From the NCBI RefSeq assembly GCF_001937445.1, contig NZ_MSKS01000050.1:1-64000 (forward strand): a stretch of 64,000 nt of DNA, in the 5' to 3' direction. Positions 25,303-32,796 of this stretch are shown in pieces (position 1 is the stretch's first letter; the number at the start of each line of letters is the position of its first letter). The stretch comes from Actinomyces oris (lineage in GTDB: Bacteria > Actinomycetota > Actinomycetes > Actinomycetales > Actinomycetaceae). A model generated the notes under the pieces. It did no database searches and was not told the origin of the DNA. It was given only the letters and a program-made list of their open reading frames with translations. Made by a program: the position numbers and the translations under genes.

Positions 25303-26517
25303 ATGCAGAACGATAGTTTCCTATCACGACTCTGGATGCGACACCAGAGGTTTTTGCCACGCCTGAGGCGAGCCACTCTCATTTCATTCATCATCCCCCT
25401 CATCCTTTTGGATGCCTTCACCTACCTCACTCTCAAAGATAACATAAATAATGCAATAGTTATTGGAGAAATATTTCAGATACTCTCGTTCCTCCCGTAT
25501 GTCTACACAAAAGATCGACGAGTCGGGATGGCCACCTTTTCCATCGCACTCCTCATCATCTTTTCCGTTGCAGGATCACGCCTGGCGTGGGCATGGGTTC
25601 TTGTATACATTATAGTCGCCGACCTCACGGCAGCAAAGAAATCCAAACTCGCCCTTATCCAGCTCTCCGTGTTCTTTCTGGCGCAGCTCATTGCAGGGAT
25701 CCCTTTCCTTCCCGTGACAGTCTGGACAGTATTCTGGGGAACCCTGTTCGCCTCCCTCGGGCTCCTGATCCGCAATACCAAAGACCGTTTGGAGGAGATG
25801 CAGCGGGAGGCGGAGCGTTCCAAGGAGATTGCTGCCGAGCTCATTCAGCAGCTGCGCCGCGATATCGCCGACAGCCTCCATGACGACCTGGCAGCCGACC
25901 TCACCCGCATGCTCATCATCTCCCGCTCCATCAGGCTCCCCCTCGGCGATGACCGCGACCGCGTCCTCGACCTGCAGGACCGGACCCAGCAGGCCCTCGC
26001 CCACCTGCGCCTGCTCATCCACAACCTCGCCGTCTCCCAGGGGCCGCCCAAGGAGGAGCCCACCCTTCAGGAGATCGTCGACTCCAGCGTCTCCACGCTG
26101 GCCCAGCGCGAGATCGTTCTGGACGCCGACCTCGACGGCATCGAGAGGATTCCGGCGCTGCACCGCTCCGAGCTCGGCCGGCTCCTGGTCGCCTTCATCC
26201 GCGAGAACACCCTCAACGCCCTCAAGTACAACTTCCCCCGCGACCTTGTCTCCCTCTTCGTGGAGCAGGAGCAGGACACCCTTTTCATCAGCTTCAGCTC
26301 ACCCTGGCATGATCAGAAGGTGCCCGAGGAGATGCACGGGGGGTACGGTTTATGGGCCCTCCAAGACCGGTTCGAGAATGCCGGGGGTTCCTTGAGCTCG
26401 AACCGGATCGGAGCCTCCTGGACCGTTCTCGCCAGTCTTCCCTGGAACGAGATCGCCACACCAACCACTAATGCGAGATCCCTCATGTCGCCACCGGACG
26501 GAGCCGCTTATGCCTAG
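25303..26517 (+). CDS. sensor histidine kinase (HisKA_3/NarL-DesK type)
   Basis: 404 residues; AAGGA lies 4 nt upstream of ATG 25303. Five to six hydrophobic segments span about 25-165, with almost no extracytoplasmic domain. A coiled stretch (NTKDRLEEMQREAERSKEIAAEL) leads to the dimerisation helix with phospho-acceptor H193 in DSLHDDLAADL. The ATPase domain has ENTLNALKY as N-box and GGYGLWALQDRFENAGG as G-box. Partner of the LuxR-type response regulator, whose ATG overlaps the 3' end. The membrane part is encoded by DNA of roughly 42% GC (25381-25560 counted by eye), whereas the kinase domain is about 65-70%, suggesting a swapped sensor domain. The signal is unknown; an intramembrane or peptide cue is plausible. 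Confidence 0.88.
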   Translation: MQNDSFLSRLWMRHQRFLPRLRRATLISFIIPLILLDAFTYLTLKDNINNAIVIGEIFQILSFLPYVYTKDRRVGMATFSIALLIIFSVAGSRLAWAWVLVYIIVADLTAAKKSKLALIQLSVFFLAQLIAGIPFLPVTVWTVFWGTLFASLGLLIRNTKDRLEEMQREAERSKEIAAELIQQLRRDIADSLHDDLAADLTRMLIISRSIRLPLGDDRDRVLDLQDRTQQALAHLRLLIHNLAVSQGPPKEEPTLQEIVDSSVSTLAQREIVLDADLDGIERIPALHRSELGRLLVAFIRENTLNALKYNFPRDLVSLFVEQEQDTLFISFSSPWHDQKVPEEMHGGYGLWALQDRFENAGGSLSSNRIGASWTVLASLPWNEIATPTTNARSLMSPPDGAAYA

Positions 26518-27181
26518 TCACACCCTGCGTTCCCTGCGAGTCCTCATCGTTGATGACGACCCGCTCATTCGCACCACCTTCGCCGAACAGCTCGATTCGC
26601 AGCGGGCCATTACCGTCGTCGCCGCCGCCTCCGGCGGACGGCAGGCCATCAGTCTGCTCATGACCGGGCAGCAGCCGATCGACGTCGTCCTGCTGGACAG
26701 CGACATGCCGGAGATGGATGGTGCCCAGACCGCCAGAGCGATCTATGAGCGCTTCCCCAGGATGCCCATTGTCATGTTCACCGTCTTCAGCCGTGACGAG
26801 ATGCTCGCCGAGGCCCTGGCCGAGGGCGTCAACGGCTTCATCACCAAGGACGAGAGCACCGAGAACGTCGCTGCGGCGCTGCTGCGCGCCAGCCGTGGCG
26901 AGCCCGTCATGTCCTCACGCCCCACGAAGATGCTCGTCAACGCCTACCAGTCCGAGCAGAAGCGCGCCACCGCGGAGGCCCGCATCCAGGAGCTGGTCAA
27001 CGAGCTGCCGCCCCGCCTCCGAGACATCTACACCTGCCTCCTGGAGGGGCTGACCAACCGGCGCATCGCCCGCAAGCTCGGCATCTCTGAGAACACCGTG
27101 CGCATCTACGTCTCCGAGGTCCTCCACCGCCTCGGCCACACCTCGCGCACCGAGCTCATCGCCGCGGCCCTGGGGAACTAG
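26510..27181 (+). CDS. LuxR/NarL-family response regulator
   Basis: 223 residues; ATG 26510 overlaps the kinase stop by 8 nt. Receiver domain with acidic pair DDD (about 15-17), phospho-acceptor D63 in VVLLDSDMPEMDG, switch Thr in MFTVFSRDE and Lys in FITKDES. The C-terminal LuxR helix-turn-helix is LTNRRIARKLGISENTVRIY. Forms a two-component system with the kinase upstream. Targets are not shown by the sequence; the peptide gene at 24998 and menB downstream (66 nt later, separate leaderless promoter) are the nearest candidates. Confidence 0.93.
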   Translation: MPSHTLRSLRVLIVDDDPLIRTTFAEQLDSQRAITVVAAASGGRQAISLLMTGQQPIDVVLLDSDMPEMDGAQTARAIYERFPRMPIVMFTVFSRDEMLAEALAEGVNGFITKDESTENVAAALLRASRGEPVMSSRPTKMLVNAYQSEQKRATAEARIQELVNELPPRLRDIYTCLLEGLTNRRIARKLGISENTVRIYVSEVLHRLGHTSRTELIAAALGN

Positions 27182-27234
27182 GGGCCACGGCCACCGCACC
27201 GGCACCCAGGGGTGGGGTCGAGCCCCGGTGGCCC

Positions 27235-27240
27235 TACGCT
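27235..27240 (+). promoter_or_regulatory. menB: -10 element TACGCT for leaderless menB
   Basis: TACGCT-GAGGCC-ATG 27247. The hexamer is identical to that of arcA and equally spaced. Confidence 0.45.
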
Positions 27241-27246
27241 GAGGCC

Positions 27247-28326
27247 ATGAACACCACCTCCGTTCACCCGTTGCCGCGCCGAGTCTCAGAGATCTTCTCC
27301 CCCGCCCGCTGGCGGGAGGTGTCCGGTTTCCCCCATGCCGAGGCCGGCACGGACCCCTCCCAGCAGCGGGCGCAGGCTCTCACGGATATCACCTACCACA
27401 GGGGCTGCGTCCGGGGCGAGAACGGCGCTTGGCTCCGGGACCTGCCGGTAGTCCGGGTGGCTTTCAACCGGCCCGAGGTGCGTAACGCCTTCCGCCCCCG
27501 CACCGTCGACGAGCTCTACCGGGTCCTGGACCACGCGCGCATGAGCGGCGACGTCGGCGCCGTCATCCTCACCGGCAACGGCCCCTCCCCGCGCGACGGC
27601 GGCTGGGCCTTCTCCTCCGGCGGCGACCAGCGCATCCGCGGTCGGGACGGCTACCGCTACGAGCAGGAGGACTCGCCACAGTCCCCGACGGCCGCAGGCG
27701 AGTCTGAGGACCGCGCCTACAGCCACGAGGCCGACGTCGCCGCCGCCCAGGCCCGCCTCGACACCGCACGGGCCGGCCGGCTCCACATCCTGGAGGTTCA
27801 GCGCCTCATCCGCACCATGCCCAAGGCGGTCATCGCCGCCGTCCCGGGCTGGGCCGCCGGTGGCGGTCACAGTCTCAACGTCGTGTGCGACCTGTCGCTG
27901 GCCTCGATCGAGCACGCGCGCTTCAAGCAGACCGACGCCGATGTCGGCAGCTTCGACGCCGGCTACGGCTCCGCGCTCCTGGCCCGGCAGGTCGGGGACA
28001 AGCGGGCCCGCGAGATCTTCTTCCTGGCCCGCACCTACGACGCCGTCACCGCCGAGCGCTGGGGCGTCGTCAATGAGGCGGTCCCCCACGCCGAGCTCGA
28101 GGAACGGGCCCTGGAGTACGCGGCCACGGTGGCGGGCAAGTCCCCGCAGGCCATCCGCATGCTCAAGCTCGCCTTCAACCTGGCCGACGACGGCTTGGCC
28201 GGCCAGCAGGTCTTCGCCGGCGAGGCCACGCGCCTGGCCTACATGACTGACGAGGCCGTGGAGGGGCGCGATGCATTCCTTCAGCGCCGTACCCCCGACT
28301 GGTCATCCTTCCCGTACTACTTCTGA
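27247..28326 (+). CDS. menB: 1,4-dihydroxy-2-naphthoyl-CoA synthase
   Basis: 359 residues, longer than the ~290 of enteric MenB, as common in actinobacteria. A crotonase-fold enzyme closing the naphthoate ring in menaquinone synthesis. Visible: VAFNRPEVRNAFRPRTVDEL, AVILTGNGPSP, oxyanion-hole SGGDQRIRG, VPGWAAGGGHSLNVVCDLS and the MenB-specific DADVGSFDAGYGSALLARQVG. A C-terminal swap-helix ends DEAVEGRDAFLQRR.PDW. The extra length comes from an N-terminal extension (~45 residues) and an insertion after GRDGYRYEQEDS. It stands apart from menD/menC, with menA about 3.3 kb downstream. Confidence 0.95.
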   Translation: MNTTSVHPLPRRVSEIFSPARWREVSGFPHAEAGTDPSQQRAQALTDITYHRGCVRGENGAWLRDLPVVRVAFNRPEVRNAFRPRTVDELYRVLDHARMSGDVGAVILTGNGPSPRDGGWAFSSGGDQRIRGRDGYRYEQEDSPQSPTAAGESEDRAYSHEADVAAAQARLDTARAGRLHILEVQRLIRTMPKAVIAAVPGWAAGGGHSLNVVCDLSLASIEHARFKQTDADVGSFDAGYGSALLARQVGDKRAREIFFLARTYDAVTAERWGVVNEAVPHAELEERALEYAATVAGKSPQAIRMLKLAFNLADDGLAGQQVFAGEATRLAYMTDEAVEGRDAFLQRRTPDWSSFPYYF

Positions 28327-28879
28327 CCATTTCTGACTATGAGCCGTCAGCGCGACCGCCTATGAGGACTCCGGGGCGATATCCCAAGAGCATTCAGAAT
28401 TGTGGCGAGGACCGGAATGAAGAGAATATTCCGAAAGGAACTCGCACCCTCGACATTCCCCTCCGATTCCCGCCGGAGTCGGAAATAGAAGTGCACATTG
28501 TTGCCCGCTCATCGCGACGATGACCGCCCTCGTCACCCGCCACGTCCGCCCAGCCTCAGAAAACCGCGGAATGACAGGAAAACGCCTCAGAGGCACTGAC
28601 ATCCATCAGCATCGAGGCCGGCCTCTTCGAAGCGACTTTACTGTTATCTACATCACGATTTGGGTGCTCATGTCACCCCGCGCCACCACACCCCGCCCCT
28701 CGGTTCGCCGCCAGGTGGAGTCCCCGGTGAGGTCGGCCGAGGGTGTGGGGCTCGGCGAGCCGGTCATGGTGCCGGCCTGGCCGGCACCCTCGTGAGTCTC
28801 GTCGCGAAGGCGCACTCCGGGGCGGGCGCCGATCACCTGCAGGCCGGAGGCGGTGTAGTCGGGCAGATGGCACTGGAGC
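28327..28879. other. intergenic region without convincing gene
   Basis: About 550 nt after menB. Short frames lack ribosome-binding sites. A small dyad CGGAAT/ATTCCG lies at 28413-28433. The composition of 28400-28660 is less GC-rich than the surroundings, consistent with decayed or accessory DNA. Confidence 0.4.
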
Positions 28880-29130
28880 GCGGCCGGGACGTCCAGGATC
28901 AGCTCCACGCCCAGCCCGAGCATGACGATGCCGATCCAGCGGATGAGGTCCTGCGGCAGGTGGAGCAGGCTCAGCAGGATAGACCCCAGGAGCGCCAAGA
29001 GCGTGAAACCGACCACAAAGTAGGTGACCGCGAGGCGGGGGTGGAAGCGGGAGGCGAAGCCGCCGTCGGCCCCCTTGTCACCACCGCGTGCGCCCCGCGC
29101 TTCTGCGGAGAGGAGGATGACGGGGAGCAC
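28880..29130 (-). pseudogene. remnant of a CcdA/DipZ-type cytochrome c biogenesis membrane protein
   Basis: The minus-strand frame contains [11 protein letters not shown], then a hydrophobic segment [40 protein letters not shown] and ILDVP. This order (LPV...GFTL..LLGS.LL..LGLPQDLLR..GI..L...G) is that of the second and third membrane helices of the CcdA/DsbD-like domain in DipZ. The N-terminal helix with the PCVLP motif and everything after the third helix are missing, and the frame then runs on into unrelated sequence. I read it as a decayed fragment, not a gene. Homology is by eye only. Confidence 0.45.
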
Positions 29131-29431
29131 GGGAGGAACGCGCGGGAGATACCCGCGATGAGCTCTCCAGTAGCCCGATGGCCACGAGACTCGAGACGGT
29201 TGTCACGATACTTCACCCATTCGGTCAGTTTCTTGTTGCTAGTCTCGAAAGAGGTTCGGAGCCACCGGCAACGGGGATTGTCGAACAACCGCATAGCCGT
29301 CTATGACGATCATCACTCGTGACGGGCGTCGTCAAGCTCTTCCTCGAGCTCCATGGACGACGTCGTCTCCGGACCCGCAAGAGCGGGCCATCCCGCACTG
29401 ATACTGCACCAGCAAGCGCATAGGAGATCTC

Positions 29432-29926
29432 ATGCGATTCACCGCTACACGTGCCAAGACCCTCGCCACCTCGCTCCTCATCGTCACCGCCGGACTCGGT
29501 CTGGCGGCCTGCTCGGGCTCCGGTTCGAGCGACTCGACCACTCCCGCCACCAACCAGACCGCGGGCAAGACCAGCGACGGTGGGGCCGCCACGCCCAGCG
29601 CTGACAGCAAGACGACCGGTGGCACCAACGGCGGAAGCGCTCACCCCACCGTCTCTCAGGGCCAGCAGCCCGGCGGCGACCACCAGCAGGGTGGTGCGGA
29701 CAGCAGCGCCGGCACCCAGCAGGGTGGCCAGCAGCCTGGCGGCGACAACCAGCCCGGTGGCCAGCAGGGCGGCCAGCAGCAGGGTGGCTCCATTCAGGGC
29801 GACAACCAGCCCGGCGGCCAGCACCAGGAAGGACAGCAGCCCGGACAGCAGGGTGGCCAGCAGCAGGGCGGTGCGGACAGCAGCGCCGGCACCCAGCAGG
29901 GTGGCCAGCAGGGCGGCGGCAACTGA
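29432..29926 (+). CDS. Gln/Gly-rich repeat lipoprotein
   Basis: 164 residues; ATAGGAG 5 nt upstream of ATG 29432. The signal has a lipobox, ending GLGLAAC (Cys ~27). The mature part is low complexity: a Ser/Thr-rich stalk, then GGQQ/PGGDNQ repeats. A 15-residue unit (GGADSSAGTQQGGQQ) occurs twice, encoded by two 51-bp repeats with one mismatch. No catalytic domain. Probably a surface-exposed, intrinsically disordered lipoprotein anchored in the membrane. A strong hairpin terminator follows. Repeat number is likely to vary between strains. Confidence 0.75.
   Translation: MRFTATRAKTLATSLLIVTAGLGLAACSGSGSSDSTTPATNQTAGKTSDGGAATPSADSKTTGGTNGGSAHPTVSQGQQPGGDHQQGGADSSAGTQQGGQQPGGDNQPGGQQGGQQQGGSIQGDNQPGGQHQEGQQPGQQGGQQQGGADSSAGTQQGGQQGGGN
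29684..29734 (+). repeat. 51-bp coding repeat, copy 1
   Basis: Identical to 29861-29911 except for one base; encodes the GGADSSAGTQQGGQQ unit of the lipoprotein. Confidence 0.85.
29861..29911 (+). repeat. 51-bp coding repeat, copy 2
   Basis: Second copy of the unit at 29684-29734, 177 nt (59 codons) apart, in frame. Confidence 0.85.
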
Positions 29927-29951
29927 GCCGGCAGACCTGCACGACCCGTCT

Positions 29952-30003
29952 GGCGAGGGCCTCGCGGCAGCACCGACTGCGGCGAGGCCCTCGCCGGCTT
30001 TTC
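29952..30003 (+). terminator. intrinsic terminator after the repeat lipoprotein
   Basis: A perfect 14-bp stem, GGCGAGGGCCTCGC (29952-29965) with its complement at 29982-29995, followed by GGCTTTTC. The 16-nt loop itself can form a small GCAG/CTGC hairpin. Starts 26 nt after the stop codon. Confidence 0.75.
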
Positions 30004-30205
30004 TCCACGGTTCGGCGCCTCGGCCGCGCCTCGGCGCAGCGGAGGGGACCGGAGGGGATGATGGCAACGTTGCGGCCCGGCTGCCTCCCATGCCAGGCTT
30101 CCGGGAGGCCGGGTCGGTGGACAACGGACGACTAAGACACCGTTCGATCTGCAAGCCGTCCACCGACCCGGTTCCCGTGCATGTTCCCAACCTCTGGAGA
30201 CACCC

Positions 30206-30787
30206 ATGCTGTCCACCCTGCTGAGGAGGACCGACCCAACGCGGCGTCGAGTCGGAACCGCGATCGTCGTCGGCATCATCGGAGGCCTCTTCTCCGCCAT
30301 CGTCAAGTTCGGCTGGGAGGTCCCCTTCCCGCCCCGCACCCCGGAGCGCAACGCCACCAACCCGCCCCAGCAGCTCCTGGAGCAGCTGGGGATGAGCCCG
30401 GAGCAGTCCCACACCGGCGTCACCTTCAACGGCAACGAGGGGCTGCCGATCTACTCCTTCATCATCCACTTCAGCTTCGCGATCGTCTTCGCCGTCTTCT
30501 ACTGCGTCATGGCGGAGTACTACAAGTCGATCACGCTGTGGCAGGGGGCCGCCTTCGGTCTGCTCGTGTGGGTGGGGGCGCACCTGGTGCTCATGCCGCT
30601 GACGGGCACGGTCCCCTCGCCCTTCCCGTGGGTCGACGGTGGGCAGACCTGGGCGGAGCACTTCTCCGAGGCGCTGGGGCACGTCATCTGGTTGTGGTCG
30701 ATTGAGCTCGTGCGCCGGGACGTGCGCAACCGCATCACCCACCAGCCCGACCCGTGGGTTCCGCTCGACGCCGAACCGGCCCGCTGA
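30206..30787 (+). CDS. YagU-family (DUF1440) inner membrane protein
   Basis: 193 residues; TGGAG about 7 nt upstream of ATG 30206. Family pattern: an N-terminal helix GIIGGLFSAIVKFGWEVPFP, then PPRTPERNATNPP, HFSFAIVFAVFYCVMAEYY, a helix GLLVWVGAHLVLMPLTG, PSPFPW and a C-terminal EALGHVIWLWSIELVRRD. These are the hallmarks of YagU-type proteins, which in Escherichia coli are linked to acid resistance. Three or four transmembrane helices. Stand-alone gene between the lipoprotein and a palindromic repeat. Confidence 0.85.
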   Translation: MLSTLLRRTDPTRRRVGTAIVVGIIGGLFSAIVKFGWEVPFPPRTPERNATNPPQQLLEQLGMSPEQSHTGVTFNGNEGLPIYSFIIHFSFAIVFAVFYCVMAEYYKSITLWQGAAFGLLVWVGAHLVLMPLTGTVPSPFPWVDGGQTWAEHFSEALGHVIWLWSIELVRRDVRNRITHQPDPWVPLDAEPAR

Positions 30788-30978
30788 GCCCGCAGGGCTT
30801 GGTGGTTCTCTCATAGGTGCGGCGGTCGGCATCCGCCAGTACTCCACGAGGGTCGGGGGCTCTGTGCTGTCTCCTCACTTCTGAGACATGTGACTGACAT
30901 GGCTTCTGAGGCGCTCGTTCGGGCGGGAACCCTGGGCAGGCTGCGGTCCTGGAGGCGGGGCCGGGTGCGTAGGCCGCC

Positions 30979-31050
30979 GTCGCGTTCGTACCTTAGGTCT
31001 CGCGTTCGGGGGTTAAGGGTACGAACCGGAGGCCTACCCTACGAACGCGA
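30979..31050 (-). repeat. dispersed intergenic palindromic repeat, copy A
   Basis: Read on the minus strand this ~72-nt stretch matches the plus strand at 43119-43192 at roughly 90% identity, including TTCGTAGGGTAGG, CCGGTTCGTACCCT, AACCCCCGAACGCGAG and TAAGGTACGA. Its second half is itself an imperfect hairpin (GTTCGTACCCTTA with TAAGGTACGAAC). It provides the last codons and the stop of the pseudogene at 31039-31650. Confidence 0.75.
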
Positions 31051-31650
31051 GGCGAGAAGGCGCGGCCAGGAGTCGTGCTGCTCCTCGAAGGCCTCGGCCA
31101 GCGCCAGACGGTCCGCGAGTGGGAGGCCCGCCACCGGAACAGAGCGATCGCCCTGAACCACCCCGGCCTCGACGAATCCGGCCCACTCCTCCATGGCCGT
31201 CAGATGCAGCGCCAAGTTGTGGGTGTCGGGAGGTGTGAAGCCGTGGATGTCATAGGGCGCCTCCTGGAGGTCCACACGCGCCGTCTCGCGAAAGGCCACC
31301 CAGGGATGTCCTTGCGCCACCACCAGCATCCGATGAACCGGAAGCTGTGCACGCCCGAGGCGTTGAACACGGTGAAGCTCAGCAGTCGGTAGGCCATGAG
31401 AGAGGCCACAACCAGGCCACCGAGGACATAGGCACCCGTCATGGTCTCACTGGAGGCCCCTGTCAGTACCAGAAGGACTCCAGCGGCGATTCCTGCGGTG
31501 GCAGCCAGGAGCGGGAACATGACGAGATGAAGGAGGATGTATCCCGGGTTGCGCAGCGCCCGTGAAGACAAGGAAGCGCCGCTCGATCCAGCGGGATGGA
31601 ACCATCGCCCAGTCGATGTACTTCGTTGACGCCCTGAGAGCTCCCCGCAT
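31039..31650 (-). pseudogene. membrane protein pseudogene with two frameshifts
   Basis: Three overlapping minus-strand frames form one protein when joined. The start MRGALRASTKYIDWAMVPSR at 31650 has GGGAGAG upstream. After RRFLVFTG (~31557) the hydrophobic sequence continues in another frame as LRNPGYILLHLVMFPLLAA and VLGGLVVASLMAYRLLSFTV. At about 31322, after SFRFI, it returns to the first frame as MLVVAQGHPWVAFRETARVD and ends at 31039. Both shifts are single-base and compensate each other, but the first one alone leads to a stop. The joined product would be ~200 residues with two to three membrane helices. I do not recognise the family. Sequencing error is the alternative. Confidence 0.65.
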
Positions 31651-31677
31651 GAGATTGACGCTCTCCCGAGCCCGGGC

Positions 31678-32658
31678 TCACAGGGTGATGATGATGGTGG
31701 CTGCAGCGAAGACGACACCGTAGGCCAGCTCCAGCAGGCCCGCATCACGCAGGGAGGCGATGAGATCACGCCCCCGGGCGCCGGAGCGCACTGGCGCGGT
31801 GGCCCGCCGCACCAGCGGCAGGAGCAGGAGCGGCGCCGCCAACGCGATGACCAGGGTCAGCAGCGGGCTGATGTGTCCCCCGCCGTCGACGGGGCTGGCT
31901 GATCCGGTCTCGCGCGCCCACACCAGGGCGACGGCCCCCAGCAGCAGGGGCACGTGAAGCATGAGGGAGAAGGCGCGTCGGGCGCCCCCCTCCCCCAGGC
32001 GGACCGCCAGGGTCATCTTGCCGTGGGCGGGGTCGGTGTCGATGTCGCGCAGGTTGTTGACCATGAGCAGGGAGCAGGCGAGCAGGCCGATCCCGCAGGC
32101 CGAGGGCCACAGCCACCCCGGCAGCGAGCCGGTCTGGACGTAGGTGGTGCCCACCGTGGCCACCAGGCCGAAGAAGATGAAGACGAAGACCTCCCCCAGG
32201 CCGGCGTAGCCGTAGGGGTGGGAGCCTCCGGTGTAGAACCATGCGGCCGCGATCGCTGCGGCTCCGACGACCAGCAGCCACCACTGGCCGCTGAGGACCA
32301 CGAGGGCCAGCCCCAGGAGGGCTCCGAGCCCGAAGCAGCCGAAGGCGGCGAGCTTGACGGCACGGGGGGCGACCTGCCCGGAGGCGGTCAGGCGCGGCGG
32401 CCCGGTGCGATCGTCGTCGGTGCCGCGCACGCCGTCGGAGTAGTCATTGGCCAGGTTGCAGCCGATCTGCAGCGCCAAGGCCACGCCCGCGGCCAGCAGG
32501 CTCCGCACCACTGAGAGCTCCCCCATCGCGGCGGCCGCCCCGGCGCCCAGGATGACGGGGGCGACGGCGGCCGGCAGGGTGCGCAGACGCACCACCTCCC
32601 CCCAGCTGGTGGCGCGGGGACCGCTGTCCTGCGCGTGCTCGCCGTTCTCGCCGCTCAC
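31678..32658 (-). CDS. menA: 1,4-dihydroxy-2-naphthoate polyprenyltransferase
   Basis: 326 residues from GTG 32658, with GGAGGAAG 4 nt upstream. A UbiA-superfamily integral membrane enzyme that attaches the polyprenyl chain to DHNA. The first Asp-rich motif is NDYSDGVRGTDDDR (Mg-diphosphate binding), followed by PPRLTASGQV; the second Asp-rich region is NNLRDIDTDPAHGKMTLAVR. Eight to nine hydrophobic segments. Divergent from the ADP-ribosylglycohydrolase gene; TACCCT on the minus strand at about 32691-32696 and TAGGGT on the plus strand are the same bases read both ways, a possible shared promoter core. Confidence 0.95.
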   Translation of the reverse strand: MSGENGEHAQDSGPRATSWGEVVRLRTLPAAVAPVILGAGAAAAMGELSVVRSLLAAGVALALQIGCNLANDYSDGVRGTDDDRTGPPRLTASGQVAPRAVKLAAFGCFGLGALLGLALVVLSGQWWLLVVGAAAIAAAWFYTGGSHPYGYAGLGEVFVFIFFGLVATVGTTYVQTGSLPGWLWPSACGIGLLACSLLMVNNLRDIDTDPAHGKMTLAVRLGEGGARRAFSLMLHVPLLLGAVALVWARETGSASPVDGGGHISPLLTLVIALAAPLLLLPLVRRATAPVRSGARGRDLIASLRDAGLLELAYGVVFAAATIIITL

Positions 32659-32796
32659 GGCTTCCTCCGATCCTCTCGCAGTCCTCTAGGGTAGGCGGCA
32701 GTGACCCTACCAGCGCCGTGGCCGACCCGCGTCGGGCGCCTGAGCCACACCTCGGCCGGTGAGGCAGCCGGCATCGTGATCGCCAGAAGGACCTCC

